Positions 8,839 to 16,510 of a stretch of DNA of 64,000 nt are shown piece after piece. Position 1 is the stretch's first letter; each line of letters opens with the position of its first letter. The stretch lies in assembly GCA_050953725.1 (NCBI GenBank), contig JBMNNB010000001.1, positions 310,001-374,000 of the forward strand, in the 5' to 3' direction. The notes below the pieces were generated by a model that was not told the origin of the DNA, ran no database searches, and saw only the letters and a list, made by a program, of their open reading frames with translations. A program made the position numbers and the translations under genes. The stretch is from DTU053 sp012520115 (GTDB lineage Bacteria > Bacillota > Clostridia > Oscillospirales > Acutalibacteraceae).

Positions 8839-9438
8839 ATGAAGTATTTCTATAAGGCCGTAATGGCAATATTGTCATTGGCGTTGTTTCCGGTATTTGT
8901 GTTCCTGCCGCTGATAAGGCTGAAATTCAGCGGCTCAATCGGAACCATGATTAACAAGGTATTAGGTCAGGAGTTGCCCAAAAACTTAAGCCTTTACAAA
9001 ATCATAGAAGTCCTAAACAAAGTTAAGGCGGAGTATCCTTCTTTGAGCTCCTCCAAGCTGTGGGAGAATGAGAGCATAGCATCCATAAAAACTCCTCTTA
9101 TCATCTTTGCGGTGCTGATAGCCGTCGCCCTCATAATGGGCATACTTATTTTCATCTTCGGAGTTTTCACAAGGAAAAAGCTCTTGACCGCATTGTTCTC
9201 CGCTATTGGTCTTGCCTGCTCAATAGCAATGAACCCTGTCTTTGAAATGATTGCCAAGCCTTTTATGAGCGGCAAGATATCACTCGGCTCGCTTCTGGGC
9301 ATTTCGCTTGCCAATATCTTAGGCTCGGTGTCATACCTTGCCTTGAGCGCCGTTTACTTCGTGTTCCTGCTCCTTTTCGGCGTTATGACAGCCTTCACCA
9401 TAGCAATTAAGGTTGTCGAGTATAATTCGGGCAAATAA
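8839..9438 (+). CDS. Small integral membrane protein, unknown
   Basis: A 199-aa protein with about four hydrophobic segments: residues ~7-27, ~92-110, ~118-132 and a long one near 165-190. The first segment could be a signal anchor. Between segments 1 and 2 is a soluble, probably extracytoplasmic loop of ~60 residues. It starts 4 nt after the glnS stop and ends just before a strong terminator, so it is the third gene of the operon. I recognise no family and infer no function. Confidence 0.65.
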   Translation: MKYFYKAVMAILSLALFPVFVFLPLIRLKFSGSIGTMINKVLGQELPKNLSLYKIIEVLNKVKAEYPSLSSSKLWENESIASIKTPLIIFAVLIAVALIMGILIFIFGVFTRKKLLTALFSAIGLACSIAMNPVFEMIAKPFMSGKISLGSLLGISLANILGSVSYLALSAVYFVFLLLFGVMTAFTIAIKVVEYNSGK

Positions 9439-9444
9439 AAAAAC

Positions 9445-9476
9445 AAAACTGCAAGTCATAAGGCTTGCAGTTTTTT
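9445..9476 (+). terminator. Terminator of the gltX-glnS operon
   Basis: AAAACTGCAAG and CTTGCAGTTTT form a perfect 11-bp stem with an 8-nt loop, ending in TTTTTT. Confidence 0.92.
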
Positions 9477-9481
9477 CATGT

Positions 9482-9509
9482 AAAAAAACAGACGCTTAAA
9501 GCGTCTGTT
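9482..9509 (-). terminator. Terminator of the 5S rRNA gene
   Basis: On the minus strand, ACAGACGCTT/AAGCGTCTGT runs into TTTTTTT, directly after the 3' end of the 5S gene. It faces the gltX-operon terminator, so the two transcription units converge here. Confidence 0.85.
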
Positions 9510-9511
9510 AG

Positions 9512-9627
9512 TGTCGGCATTACCTATTTTCCCAGGCAGTCCCCCGCCAAGTATCTTCGGCGCTACTGAGCTTAACTACCGTGTTCGGGATGGGAACGGG
9601 TGGGTCCTCAGCGCAATCAACACCGAC
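9512..9627 (-). rRNA. rrf: 5S ribosomal RNA
   Basis: The minus strand shows the conserved 5S core: CCACCCGTTCCCATCCCGAAC, then ACGGTAGTTAAGCTC, GCCGAAGATACTTGG, and a 3' end pairing with the 5' GTCGGTG. Length is about 116 nt. No 16S or 23S gene lies upstream; the next gene upstream on this strand is the flavin reductase-like CDS. This is therefore an isolated 5S gene with its own promoter and terminator. Confidence 0.93.
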
Positions 9628-9659
9628 TGCGTCGCTTAGTTTCCCAAGCGGCGAAAAGA

Positions 9660-9688
9660 ATTATAGCATAGCCTTTTTAAAAAAGCAA
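9660..9688 (-). promoter_or_regulatory. Promoter of the isolated 5S rRNA gene
   Basis: Read on the minus strand: TTGCTT (9688-9683), a 17-bp spacer and TATAAT (9665-9660), about 33 nt upstream of the mature 5S 5' end. Confidence 0.65.
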
Positions 9689-9740
9689 TACCTAAAATCA
9701 ACTTTTTTATTATTTAAAATTCGTCAATAATAAAGTATTA

Positions 9741-10244
9741 TCAGTCCTTTTTAAGAACACTGACGATTTCGCCCACATAAATCCTGTGATAGTCCTGAAT
9801 CGGGTAAAGCTCCTCAATGCTCTTGTCTATAAAGCCCGCCGGGTTGAAGTCCTGATAGGCAATCTTTTTGCAGATTATGACCAGTTCAGCCTCGTCAACG
9901 AAGATATGTCCGTTGTGATAGGCTGGTTTCATGCCCGCAGCCTCGAACTTGTCCATATCCCTGCCGCTCTTGCTGCCGAAAATCTTGTGAACGCCCCTGT
10001 GCTCATCGCCCATAAAGCTCAGTGAATAGTAATCGGAGGTCTCCATGATACCGAAGGTGTGCCTGTGAGGGCGCACAAAGGCCATGACGGCATCCCTGCC
10101 CCACAGCTCGCCGACCATGCCCCAGCTAATAGTCATTGCGTTGTGGTTCTCCTTCGTGCCTGCCGCAAGCAGAGCCCAGTTGTCGGCAATCATTTTTATC
10201 GGATTTTCTTTTATCTGCTTAGGATCAATCTCTTTATAGCCCAT
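9741..10244 (-). CDS. Flavin reductase-like domain protein
   Basis: A 167-aa protein resembling the FMN-binding split-barrel flavin reductase family. Typical stretches are an N-terminal NPIKMIADNWALLAAG, NAMTISWGMVGELWG and VRPHRHTFGIMETSDYYSLSF, which form the FMN-binding barrel. ATG 10244 is preferred over the in-frame TTG at 10262 because GAAAGGAAG sits just upstream of it. Members use FMN as cofactor and reduce flavin or act as small redox enzymes; the physiological substrate is not evident. It is transcribed alone, divergent from the next gene. Confidence 0.85.
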   Translation of the reverse strand: MGYKEIDPKQIKENPIKMIADNWALLAAGTKENHNAMTISWGMVGELWGRDAVMAFVRPHRHTFGIMETSDYYSLSFMGDEHRGVHKIFGSKSGRDMDKFEAAGMKPAYHNGHIFVDEAELVIICKKIAYQDFNPAGFIDKSIEELYPIQDYHRIYVGEIVSVLKKD

Positions 10245-10351
10245 ATCTTTGCTTCCTTTCAAAAATGTAGTATAATATTTAGAAATCCGCTAAATTTAAT
10301 TAACACCTTTAATTTAATATTACAATAATATTATAAAACAAAGGAGAAAAA

Positions 10352-11035
10352 ATGGAAGAGAAATTTGTTCCCGAAATTCAGGGATATTTAAGAAAATTCA
10401 TGCTAAAGGTTCCGCAGGTTATCTCGCAGTGCTCCGGCATCAGAATCTTCGGCAAAAGAATAAAGTCCGTCCTGTTTTCGACCGATGTCGCAATAATAAG
10501 GAACTGTAATGCGGACTCAATAATAGCGGTCTATCCATTTACCCCTCAGCCCATTATAACACAGGCCGTCATCACCGCAGCGGATGTGCCGGTCTTTGTA
10601 GGCATCGGCGGCGGTCTGACGCAGGGAATAAGGGTTCTGGACTTAGGACTGCATGCAGAGTTTCAGGGAGCAATCGGCGTCGTTGTCAACGCCCCGACCT
10701 CGAACACCACGGTCAAGCAGCTTAAGGAGGACCTTGATATTCCTATCGTCGTCACCGTCGTGTCCGAAAAGGAGGACATCGGCGCAAGACTTGAGGCCGG
10801 CGCACAGATTCTGAACGTCTCCGCCGCAGCTAAGACTCCGGCACTTGTAAAGAAGATAAGAGACGAGTTCCCGACGGTGCCGATTATCGCAACCGGCGGC
10901 CCCAATGATGACACCATACTTGCAACCATAGAGGCGGGTGCAAACGCCATTACCTGGACTCCGCCCAGCAACGGCGAGGTATTTAAGGATATTATGGATG
11001 CATACAGAAGGCAGGAGGAGCATCCTCCCTTCTGA
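10352..11035 (+). CDS. Conserved TIM-barrel protein (ThiG/NanE-like phosphate-binding fold), function unknown
   Basis: A 227-aa soluble protein with regularly alternating beta/alpha segments and a glycine-rich VFVGIGGGL at about 80. The C-terminal part reads IIATGGPNDDTILATIEAGANAI, like the phosphate-binding end of small TIM barrels such as ThiG, NanE and IMPDH-like proteins. Clostridial relatives are often annotated merely as hydrolase, without proof (recollection). ATG 10352 follows AAAGGAG. It is monocistronic, lies upstream of the pheST T-box, and has no obvious pathway partners nearby. Confidence 0.65.
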   Translation: MEEKFVPEIQGYLRKFMLKVPQVISQCSGIRIFGKRIKSVLFSTDVAIIRNCNADSIIAVYPFTPQPIITQAVITAADVPVFVGIGGGLTQGIRVLDLGLHAEFQGAIGVVVNAPTSNTTVKQLKEDLDIPIVVTVVSEKEDIGARLEAGAQILNVSAAAKTPALVKKIRDEFPTVPIIATGGPNDDTILATIEAGANAITWTPPSNGEVFKDIMDAYRRQEEHPPF

Positions 11036-11070
11036 TACTAATTGCTTACGGTATTGATTTTATCATTTTG

Positions 11071-11100
11071 TTGTGCTAATATTAGCAAATAGCAGATAAT
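11071..11100 (+). promoter_or_regulatory. Probable promoter of the pheST T-box transcript
   Basis: TTGTGC (11071-11076), an 18-bp spacer and GATAAT (11095-11100), ending just before the T-box leader. It is a moderate match. Confidence 0.5.
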
Positions 11101-11107
11101 ACAAATA

Positions 11108-11344
11108 AACGCAGTGATGAAGAGAGTAGGCTCTGACGGCAAACACAGAGAGAGCGGCATTAGCTGAAAACCGCTTTTTGCATAGGTGCTGAAGTTCACT
11201 TCGGAGCGGTGCGGCTGAAGGGCGAAGCCTTGTAGGTCGTGACGTTACCCGCGTTAAGGGTTAGAGTGCCCGATATTGTATCGGGAAATCCGGGTGGTAC
11301 CGCGTGGGTTTGTTCCCTCGTCCCTTTTGGGGCGAGGGTTTTTT
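11108..11344 (+). ncRNA. T-box leader (tRNA-Phe sensing) of pheST
   Basis: Classic T-box parts occur in order: GATGAAGAGAGTA at the base of stem I, AGAGAG then GCTGAAA, a specifier region GAAGTTCACTTCGGAGC with TTC (Phe codon) at about 11195-11197, and the T-box sequence GGGTGGTACCGCG at 11292-11304. The terminator is CCCTCGTCCC/GGGGCGAGGG at 11315-11338 followed by TTTTTT. Uncharged tRNA-Phe would stabilise the antiterminator and raise pheST transcription. The downstream gene and the specifier agree. Confidence 0.93.
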
Positions 11345-11400
11345 AATTCCCCCGGCAAGTAACTTTTAAACAATGACATTAATTATAAGGGGTGTAGGTC

Positions 11401-12420
11401 TTGAAAGAAAGAATAGAAGCACTGGGACTTTCGGCGTCTCAAGAGCTGAATAACGCCCAAAGCCTTCAGGAGATTGAGGCTTTGCGTGTGAAATATCTCG
11501 GCAAAAAGGGCGAGCTTACGGCAATCTTAAAGCAGATGGGCTCCTTATCGGCAGAGGAAAGGCCGGTAATGGGTCAGCTTGCAAACGCCGTAAGGGCGCA
11601 AATCGAAGAGGTAATCGAAACAAGAGCAAAGGAGCTTAAGGAAGCGGAGATAGAGAAAAAGCTCATAGAGGAGAGCATTGACGTCACCATGCCGGGTACC
11701 CCCCGCAGCGTGGGTCACAAGCATCCTCTGTCCATCGTGCTTGACGAGGTTAAGGACATCTTCCTCGGCATGGGCTTTAAAATCTCCACAGGCCCCGAAA
11801 TCGAGTGGGACGAATATAACTTTGAAGCTCTGAATATCCCGCAGGACCATCCTGCAAGGGACACGCAGGATACCTTCTATCTTTCCGAGAACAAGCTGCT
11901 TCGCTCCCAGACCTCTCCCGTGCAGGTGAGGGTCATGGAGCAGCAGGAGCCGCCTATCAGAATCATCGCTCCCGGCAGGGTTTACCGCTCAGACTCGGTC
12001 GACGCAACCCACTCTCCGCTTTTCCACCAGATAGAGGGTCTTGTGGTCGACAAGGGCATCACAATGGGCACCTTAAAGGGCAACCTTGCCGACTTTGCAA
12101 AGAAGCTCTACGGTGAGGACACAAAAATCAGAATCCGTCCCCACCACTTCCAGTTTACCGAGCCCTCCTGCGAGGTCGACGTAACCTGCTTCCGCTGCCA
12201 CGGCGAGGGCTGTCCCATGTGCAAGGGCGAGGGCTTTATAGAGATTCTCGGCGCCGGCATGGTACATCCGAATGTCTTAAGGCGGGGCGGCATTGACCCT
12301 GAGGAGTACAGCGGCTATGCCTTCGGTATGGGACTTGAGCGCCTTGTCATGTTCCGCTTTAATATCGACGACATCCGTCTTTTCTACGAAAACGATCTTA
12401 GATTCCTAAAGCAGTTTTAA
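11401..12420 (+). CDS. pheS: Phenylalanyl-tRNA synthetase alpha subunit
   Basis: The 339-aa catalytic alpha subunit of the (alpha-beta)2 PheRS. Residues 1-90 form the N-terminal coiled-coil arm. The class II catalytic core follows, with GPEIEWDEYNFEALNIPQDH (motif 1 region), RIIAPGRVYRSDSVDATHSPLFHQIEG (motif 2) and GYAFGMGLERLVM (motif 3). The start codon is TTG at 11401, preceded by AAGGGGTGTAGG. It sits ~55 nt after the T-box terminator and 13 nt before pheT. Confidence 0.97.
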   Translation: MKERIEALGLSASQELNNAQSLQEIEALRVKYLGKKGELTAILKQMGSLSAEERPVMGQLANAVRAQIEEVIETRAKELKEAEIEKKLIEESIDVTMPGTPRSVGHKHPLSIVLDEVKDIFLGMGFKISTGPEIEWDEYNFEALNIPQDHPARDTQDTFYLSENKLLRSQTSPVQVRVMEQQEPPIRIIAPGRVYRSDSVDATHSPLFHQIEGLVVDKGITMGTLKGNLADFAKKLYGEDTKIRIRPHHFQFTEPSCEVDVTCFRCHGEGCPMCKGEGFIEILGAGMVHPNVLRRGGIDPEEYSGYAFGMGLERLVMFRFNIDDIRLFYENDLRFLKQF

Positions 12421-12433
12421 GGGGGTGGGGTAA

Positions 12434-14815
12434 ATGAAGCTTTCGAGAAAATGGTTAAGTGATTATATAACTTTAAACGTAACAGACCGTGAGTTCGCCC
12501 ATGCAATGACAATGAGCGGCTCCAAGGTTGAGGGCTATGAAAAAGAGGGCGCAGAGCTTACAGGCATCGTCGTCGGACAGATTCTGACCCTTGAAAGGCA
12601 TCCCGACTCCGACCACCTTTGGGTCTGCAAGGTTGATGTCGGTCAGGCTGAGCCTTTACAGATAGTCACAGGCGCACAGAACCTCAAGGAAGGGGATATT
12701 GTCCCCGTCGCCCTTGATAATTCCGTCGTCAGCGGCGGCAAAAAGATAAAGAAGGGCAAGCTCAGGGGCGTTGAGAGCTGCGGTATGCTCTGCTCATTAG
12801 AGGAGCTTGACCTGAGCATTCACGACTTCCCCTACGCAGTAGAGGACGGCATCTTCGTCTTAGGCGATGACTGTGACAAAACCCTCGGTATGGATATAAA
12901 GCAGGCAATCGGTTATGACGATACAATCGTGGAGTTTGAGATAACCTCAAACCGCCCCGACTGCCTGAGTGTAACAGGCCTTGCAAGAGAGGCCTCGGCC
13001 ACCTTCGGCGTGCCCTTCAAAATGCCCGAACCTAAGGTCAGCGCCAAAGAGGGCAATGTTTCTGAGCTGTTAAAGGTCAGAATCGATGCTCCCGAAAAGT
13101 GCTATCGCTATGTGGGCGCCGTTGTAAAGAATGTTAAAATCGAGCCCTCTCCCCGCTGGATGAGGGAAAGGCTCAGGGCCTCAGGCGTTCGCCCGATTAA
13201 CAATATAGTCGATATTACAAACTTTGTAATGCTCGAGCTTGGACAGCCCATGCACGCCTTTGACTTAAGGTATCTGGACGAGGGTCAGGTCATTGTCAGA
13301 AATGCAAATGCAGGTGAGACAATCACGACCCTTGACGGCATTGAGAGGTCTTTAAGCCCCGAAATGCTTGTCATCGCCGATGCAAACAAGCCTGTCGCAG
13401 TAGCGGGCGTAATGGGCGGCGAGTACAGCGGCATTATGGACGATACGACCACAATAGTATTCGAGTCCGCCTGCTTTAACGGCGCAAGCGTCAGAAGGAC
13501 TGCTAAGAAGCTGGGTCTTCGCACGGAGGCCTCCGCAAGATTCGAAAAGGAGCTTGACCCGAACAACTGCCTTATGTCCCTGCTTCGTGCCTTAGAGCTT
13601 GTCGAGCAGCTCGGTGCCGGCGAAGTCGTAAACGGCGTTGTGGACGCCTATCCTTCTGTAAAGACACAGACAAAACTGCCCTTCAGACCGGACTATATCA
13701 ATGAGTTCATAGGCATTGACTGTTCCAGAGAACAGCAGATTAAATATCTCAACAGCCTTGAAATAGAGGTCAAGGACGATGAAATCATCGTTCCCACCTT
13801 CAGAGGTGACCTTCAGCAGCAGGCCGACATAGCCGAGGAAGTCGCAAGACTCTACGGTTATGAGAACATCCCCGACAAGCCCTTAGAGGGAGTTGCCGGC
13901 GGCTATCTGACCGAGTATCAGCAGTTCTTAGAGGACACCAACAACCTCATGCTGTCCTTAGGCCTTTCGGAAATCATCACCTATTCCTTCATTTCGCCCA
14001 AGGCCTACGACAAAATCAACCTGCCTGAAAACAGCAAAAAGAGGAACAGCATAAAGATATTGAATCCCCTCGGCGAGGATACCAGCGTTATGAGGACCAC
14101 CGCCCTGCCCGGCATACTTCAGGTGCTTGCCCATAACTACAAGAACCGCAACCCGGAGGCCGCCGTCTATGAAATGGCAACTGAATACGAGCCGTGGGAG
14201 AGTGATGACGAGCTTGCAACGGAAACTCCCAAGCTCATCCTCGGCCTTTACGGTGCAGACAGCGACTATTATGTGCTCAAGGGCATTGTGGACGAGTATC
14301 TTAACAAAATCGGCATAAAGAGCATGGACATCCGCCCTGTTAAGGACAATCCTTCATATCACCCGGGCAGAACCGCAGAAATCATAGTCGCTGACCGCAG
14401 TGTCTGCATTCTCGGCGAAATCCACCCGAAGGTGCTCTCTAACTTCGAAATCGGCACAAGAGCCTATGTGGCCGAAATCGACCTGAACTCAGTTTATGAG
14501 CTGAGAAGCACCGAAAAAATCTACAAGCCGCTGCCGAAATTCCCGTCACTCAAGAGGGATATTGCAGTCGTCTGCGACAGAAGCACTCCCGTGCTTCAGC
14601 TTCAGAGGGCAATCGAAAGCGCTATCGGCAAAAACCTCGAAAGCGTAAAGCTCTTTGACGTATATCAGGGCGAGCAGATTGAGCGTGACAAAAAGAGCGT
14701 CGCCTTCAGCCTGACGCTTCGTGCTTCAGACAGAACTTTGACCGACGAAGAGGCAGATTCAGCCGTTAAGAAGGCTCTTAAAGCCCTCGCTGAGCTGGGC
14801 GCAGTTCTGCGATAA
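12434..14815 (+). CDS. pheT: Phenylalanyl-tRNA synthetase beta subunit
   Basis: A 793-aa beta subunit, the usual length. It contains an N-terminal OB-fold tRNA-binding domain (~40-150, HPDSDHLWVCKVDVG), the B3/B4 domain that edits Tyr-tRNA-Phe (~210-390, with RLRASGVRPINNIVDITNFV), the B5 domain (~395-470), the catalytic-like core (~480-680), and a C-terminal ferredoxin-fold anticodon-binding domain (last ~90 aa, KFPSLKRDIA). It pairs with pheS in the T-box-controlled operon and ends at a terminator. Confidence 0.97.
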   Translation: MKLSRKWLSDYITLNVTDREFAHAMTMSGSKVEGYEKEGAELTGIVVGQILTLERHPDSDHLWVCKVDVGQAEPLQIVTGAQNLKEGDIVPVALDNSVVSGGKKIKKGKLRGVESCGMLCSLEELDLSIHDFPYAVEDGIFVLGDDCDKTLGMDIKQAIGYDDTIVEFEITSNRPDCLSVTGLAREASATFGVPFKMPEPKVSAKEGNVSELLKVRIDAPEKCYRYVGAVVKNVKIEPSPRWMRERLRASGVRPINNIVDITNFVMLELGQPMHAFDLRYLDEGQVIVRNANAGETITTLDGIERSLSPEMLVIADANKPVAVAGVMGGEYSGIMDDTTTIVFESACFNGASVRRTAKKLGLRTEASARFEKELDPNNCLMSLLRALELVEQLGAGEVVNGVVDAYPSVKTQTKLPFRPDYINEFIGIDCSREQQIKYLNSLEIEVKDDEIIVPTFRGDLQQQADIAEEVARLYGYENIPDKPLEGVAGGYLTEYQQFLEDTNNLMLSLGLSEIITYSFISPKAYDKINLPENSKKRNSIKILNPLGEDTSVMRTTALPGILQVLAHNYKNRNPEAAVYEMATEYEPWESDDELATETPKLILGLYGADSDYYVLKGIVDEYLNKIGIKSMDIRPVKDNPSYHPGRTAEIIVADRSVCILGEIHPKVLSNFEIGTRAYVAEIDLNSVYELRSTEKIYKPLPKFPSLKRDIAVVCDRSTPVLQLQRAIESAIGKNLESVKLFDVYQGEQIERDKKSVAFSLTLRASDRTLTDEEADSAVKKALKALAELGAVLR

Positions 14816-14846
14816 GCAGTATATAAAACAGCCGAATGTCAATAAT

Positions 14847-14880
14847 AATACCGATGAAGCTTTGCTTTGTCGGTATTTTT
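14847..14880 (+). terminator. Terminator after pheT
   Basis: AATACCGA/TCGGTATT stem with a partly paired inner AAGC/GCTT, then TTTTTC. It lies only 20 nt before the start of the PBP gene, so the PBP probably depends on read-through or an unseen promoter. Confidence 0.75.
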
Positions 14881-14899
14881 CTTTTGTAAGGTGATGGGT

Positions 14900-16510
14900 G
14901 TGGGTAAAAGGCTAATTTTTCTGTTCTCTGTTTTTGCGCTGATGCTGTGCTCTGTAGCAATCAGAATCCTTCAAATCAACTTAGGCCCCTTCAGCGCCTC
15001 GGTCTCCACACAGTCTAATAAACGAACCATAAACATCGCCGAAAGCAGGGGAGCCATCTACGACCGCAACGGCGAGCTGTTGGTCAACACAAAAAAGCGC
15101 ATTTACGCCGCCGTCATCCCTTCTGCCAATGTGATGTCCCAGATTGACAACCTGCTCACAAGTGTGGATAAGAGCCTCATTAAGCAAAACCTCCAGAAAG
15201 GCCTGCCCGCAGTTTATCCCGTGGGCGGTATAAGCGGCAACACCCCCGAAATCAAATACATCACTACCTATGAGCGATATGAGGAGGAGCAGCCCGCCGT
15301 CCATTTAATCGGCTATATTAGCCCCGATGAGAAAAAGGGCGTAAGCGGAATAGAAAAGAGCTTTGACGAGCTGCTTTCCAAAAATTCGGGCAAAATCTCC
15401 GTCAGCTTCGGCGTTGACGGCACGGGCAAGGCGCTTATCGGCGAGGGCATAAGCATAAATGACGAGAACTATAACTCCCCGGCAGGAATAATGCTCACCC
15501 TCGATAAAAGGCTTCAGAAAATCGCCGAAACCGCCCTCGACACCTATGATATCGAAATGGGAGCGGTAGTGGTTCTAAAGGCGGACACCTCCGAAATCCT
15601 TGCCCTTGCCAGCCGCCCCATATTTGACCCGAATAACCCCTCAGCCTCATTAAAGGCGGAAAACGCCCCGTTCTTAAACAGGGCGCTTATGGCATATTCG
15701 GTGGGCTCTGTCTTTAAGCCCGTAGTCGCAAGCGCAGCAATAGAGAGCGGTATAAAGGAGGACTTGCAGAGCGAGTGCAAGGGCTATGTGCAAATCGGCA
15801 ACAACCGCTTCAGGTGCTATAACCGCAGCGGCCACGGCGTTCTTGATATGGCGGGGGCGATAGCCGAATCCTGCAACACTTACTTTATTGAGCTTGCGGC
15901 GCAAGTAGGTTATGAGAAGGTCTATTCAATGGCGACCGCCTTCGGCTTTGGCAGGGAAATCAAGCTCTCCGACGGCCTTGTTTCCGCAGCGGGCAGCATA
16001 CCCGAGGAAAGCGAGCTTATAAGCCCCGCCGCCCTTGCCAATTTCAGCTTCGGTCAGGGCAAGCTGCTTGCCACACCCCTGCAGATTGCCGCCATGTATG
16101 CTGCCATCGCAAACGGCGGCTATTACAGAGAGCCTTATGTGCTGATGTCAATGCTCGACGAAAAGGGCAACGAATACGCCTATTATATGCCCCCTTCGGC
16201 GGACAGGATAATGAAGGAAAGCACCGCAAAAAGGGTCTCTGCGCTGTTGAAAGAGACCGTCGACAACGGCAACGGAGCGACCGCAAAGCCCGATAACGCC
16301 ACCGCCGCAGGCAAGACCGCCACCGCCCAGACAGGCCAGTATGAAAACGGCAAGGAGCTTGTGGTGACCTGGTTTGCCGGCTATTTTCCGGCGGAAGAGC
16401 CCGAATATGTAATCGTTGTGATGAAAGAAAAGGGAAGCACGTCCACAAAGGACTGCCCCCCGGTGTTTAAGTATATTGCGGATATGATAATCAAGAATCA
16501 GCTCTCTTAA
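14900..16510 (+). CDS. Class B penicillin-binding protein (transpeptidase, PBP2/SpoVD-like)
   Basis: A membrane-anchored D,D-transpeptidase of about 536 aa. GTG 14900 is preferred: AAGGTGAT lies 6 nt upstream, while the in-frame ATG at 14894 overlaps that site. One N-terminal transmembrane segment is followed by the PBP dimerisation domain (SRGAIYDRNGELL). The catalytic domain has SxxK as SVFK and SxN as SCN. The third motif, normally KTGT, reads KTAT (AGKTATAQTG). A Gly-to-Ala change there may alter beta-lactam affinity or simply mark the subfamily. It probably crosslinks peptidoglycan in division or sporulation. It abuts the convergent GH127 gene with no spacer. Confidence 0.9.
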   Translation: MGKRLIFLFSVFALMLCSVAIRILQINLGPFSASVSTQSNKRTINIAESRGAIYDRNGELLVNTKKRIYAAVIPSANVMSQIDNLLTSVDKSLIKQNLQKGLPAVYPVGGISGNTPEIKYITTYERYEEEQPAVHLIGYISPDEKKGVSGIEKSFDELLSKNSGKISVSFGVDGTGKALIGEGISINDENYNSPAGIMLTLDKRLQKIAETALDTYDIEMGAVVVLKADTSEILALASRPIFDPNNPSASLKAENAPFLNRALMAYSVGSVFKPVVASAAIESGIKEDLQSECKGYVQIGNNRFRCYNRSGHGVLDMAGAIAESCNTYFIELAAQVGYEKVYSMATAFGFGREIKLSDGLVSAAGSIPEESELISPAALANFSFGQGKLLATPLQIAAMYAAIANGGYYREPYVLMSMLDEKGNEYAYYMPPSADRIMKESTAKRVSALLKETVDNGNGATAKPDNATAAGKTATAQTGQYENGKELVVTWFAGYFPAEEPEYVIVVMKEKGSTSTKDCPPVFKYIADMIIKNQLS

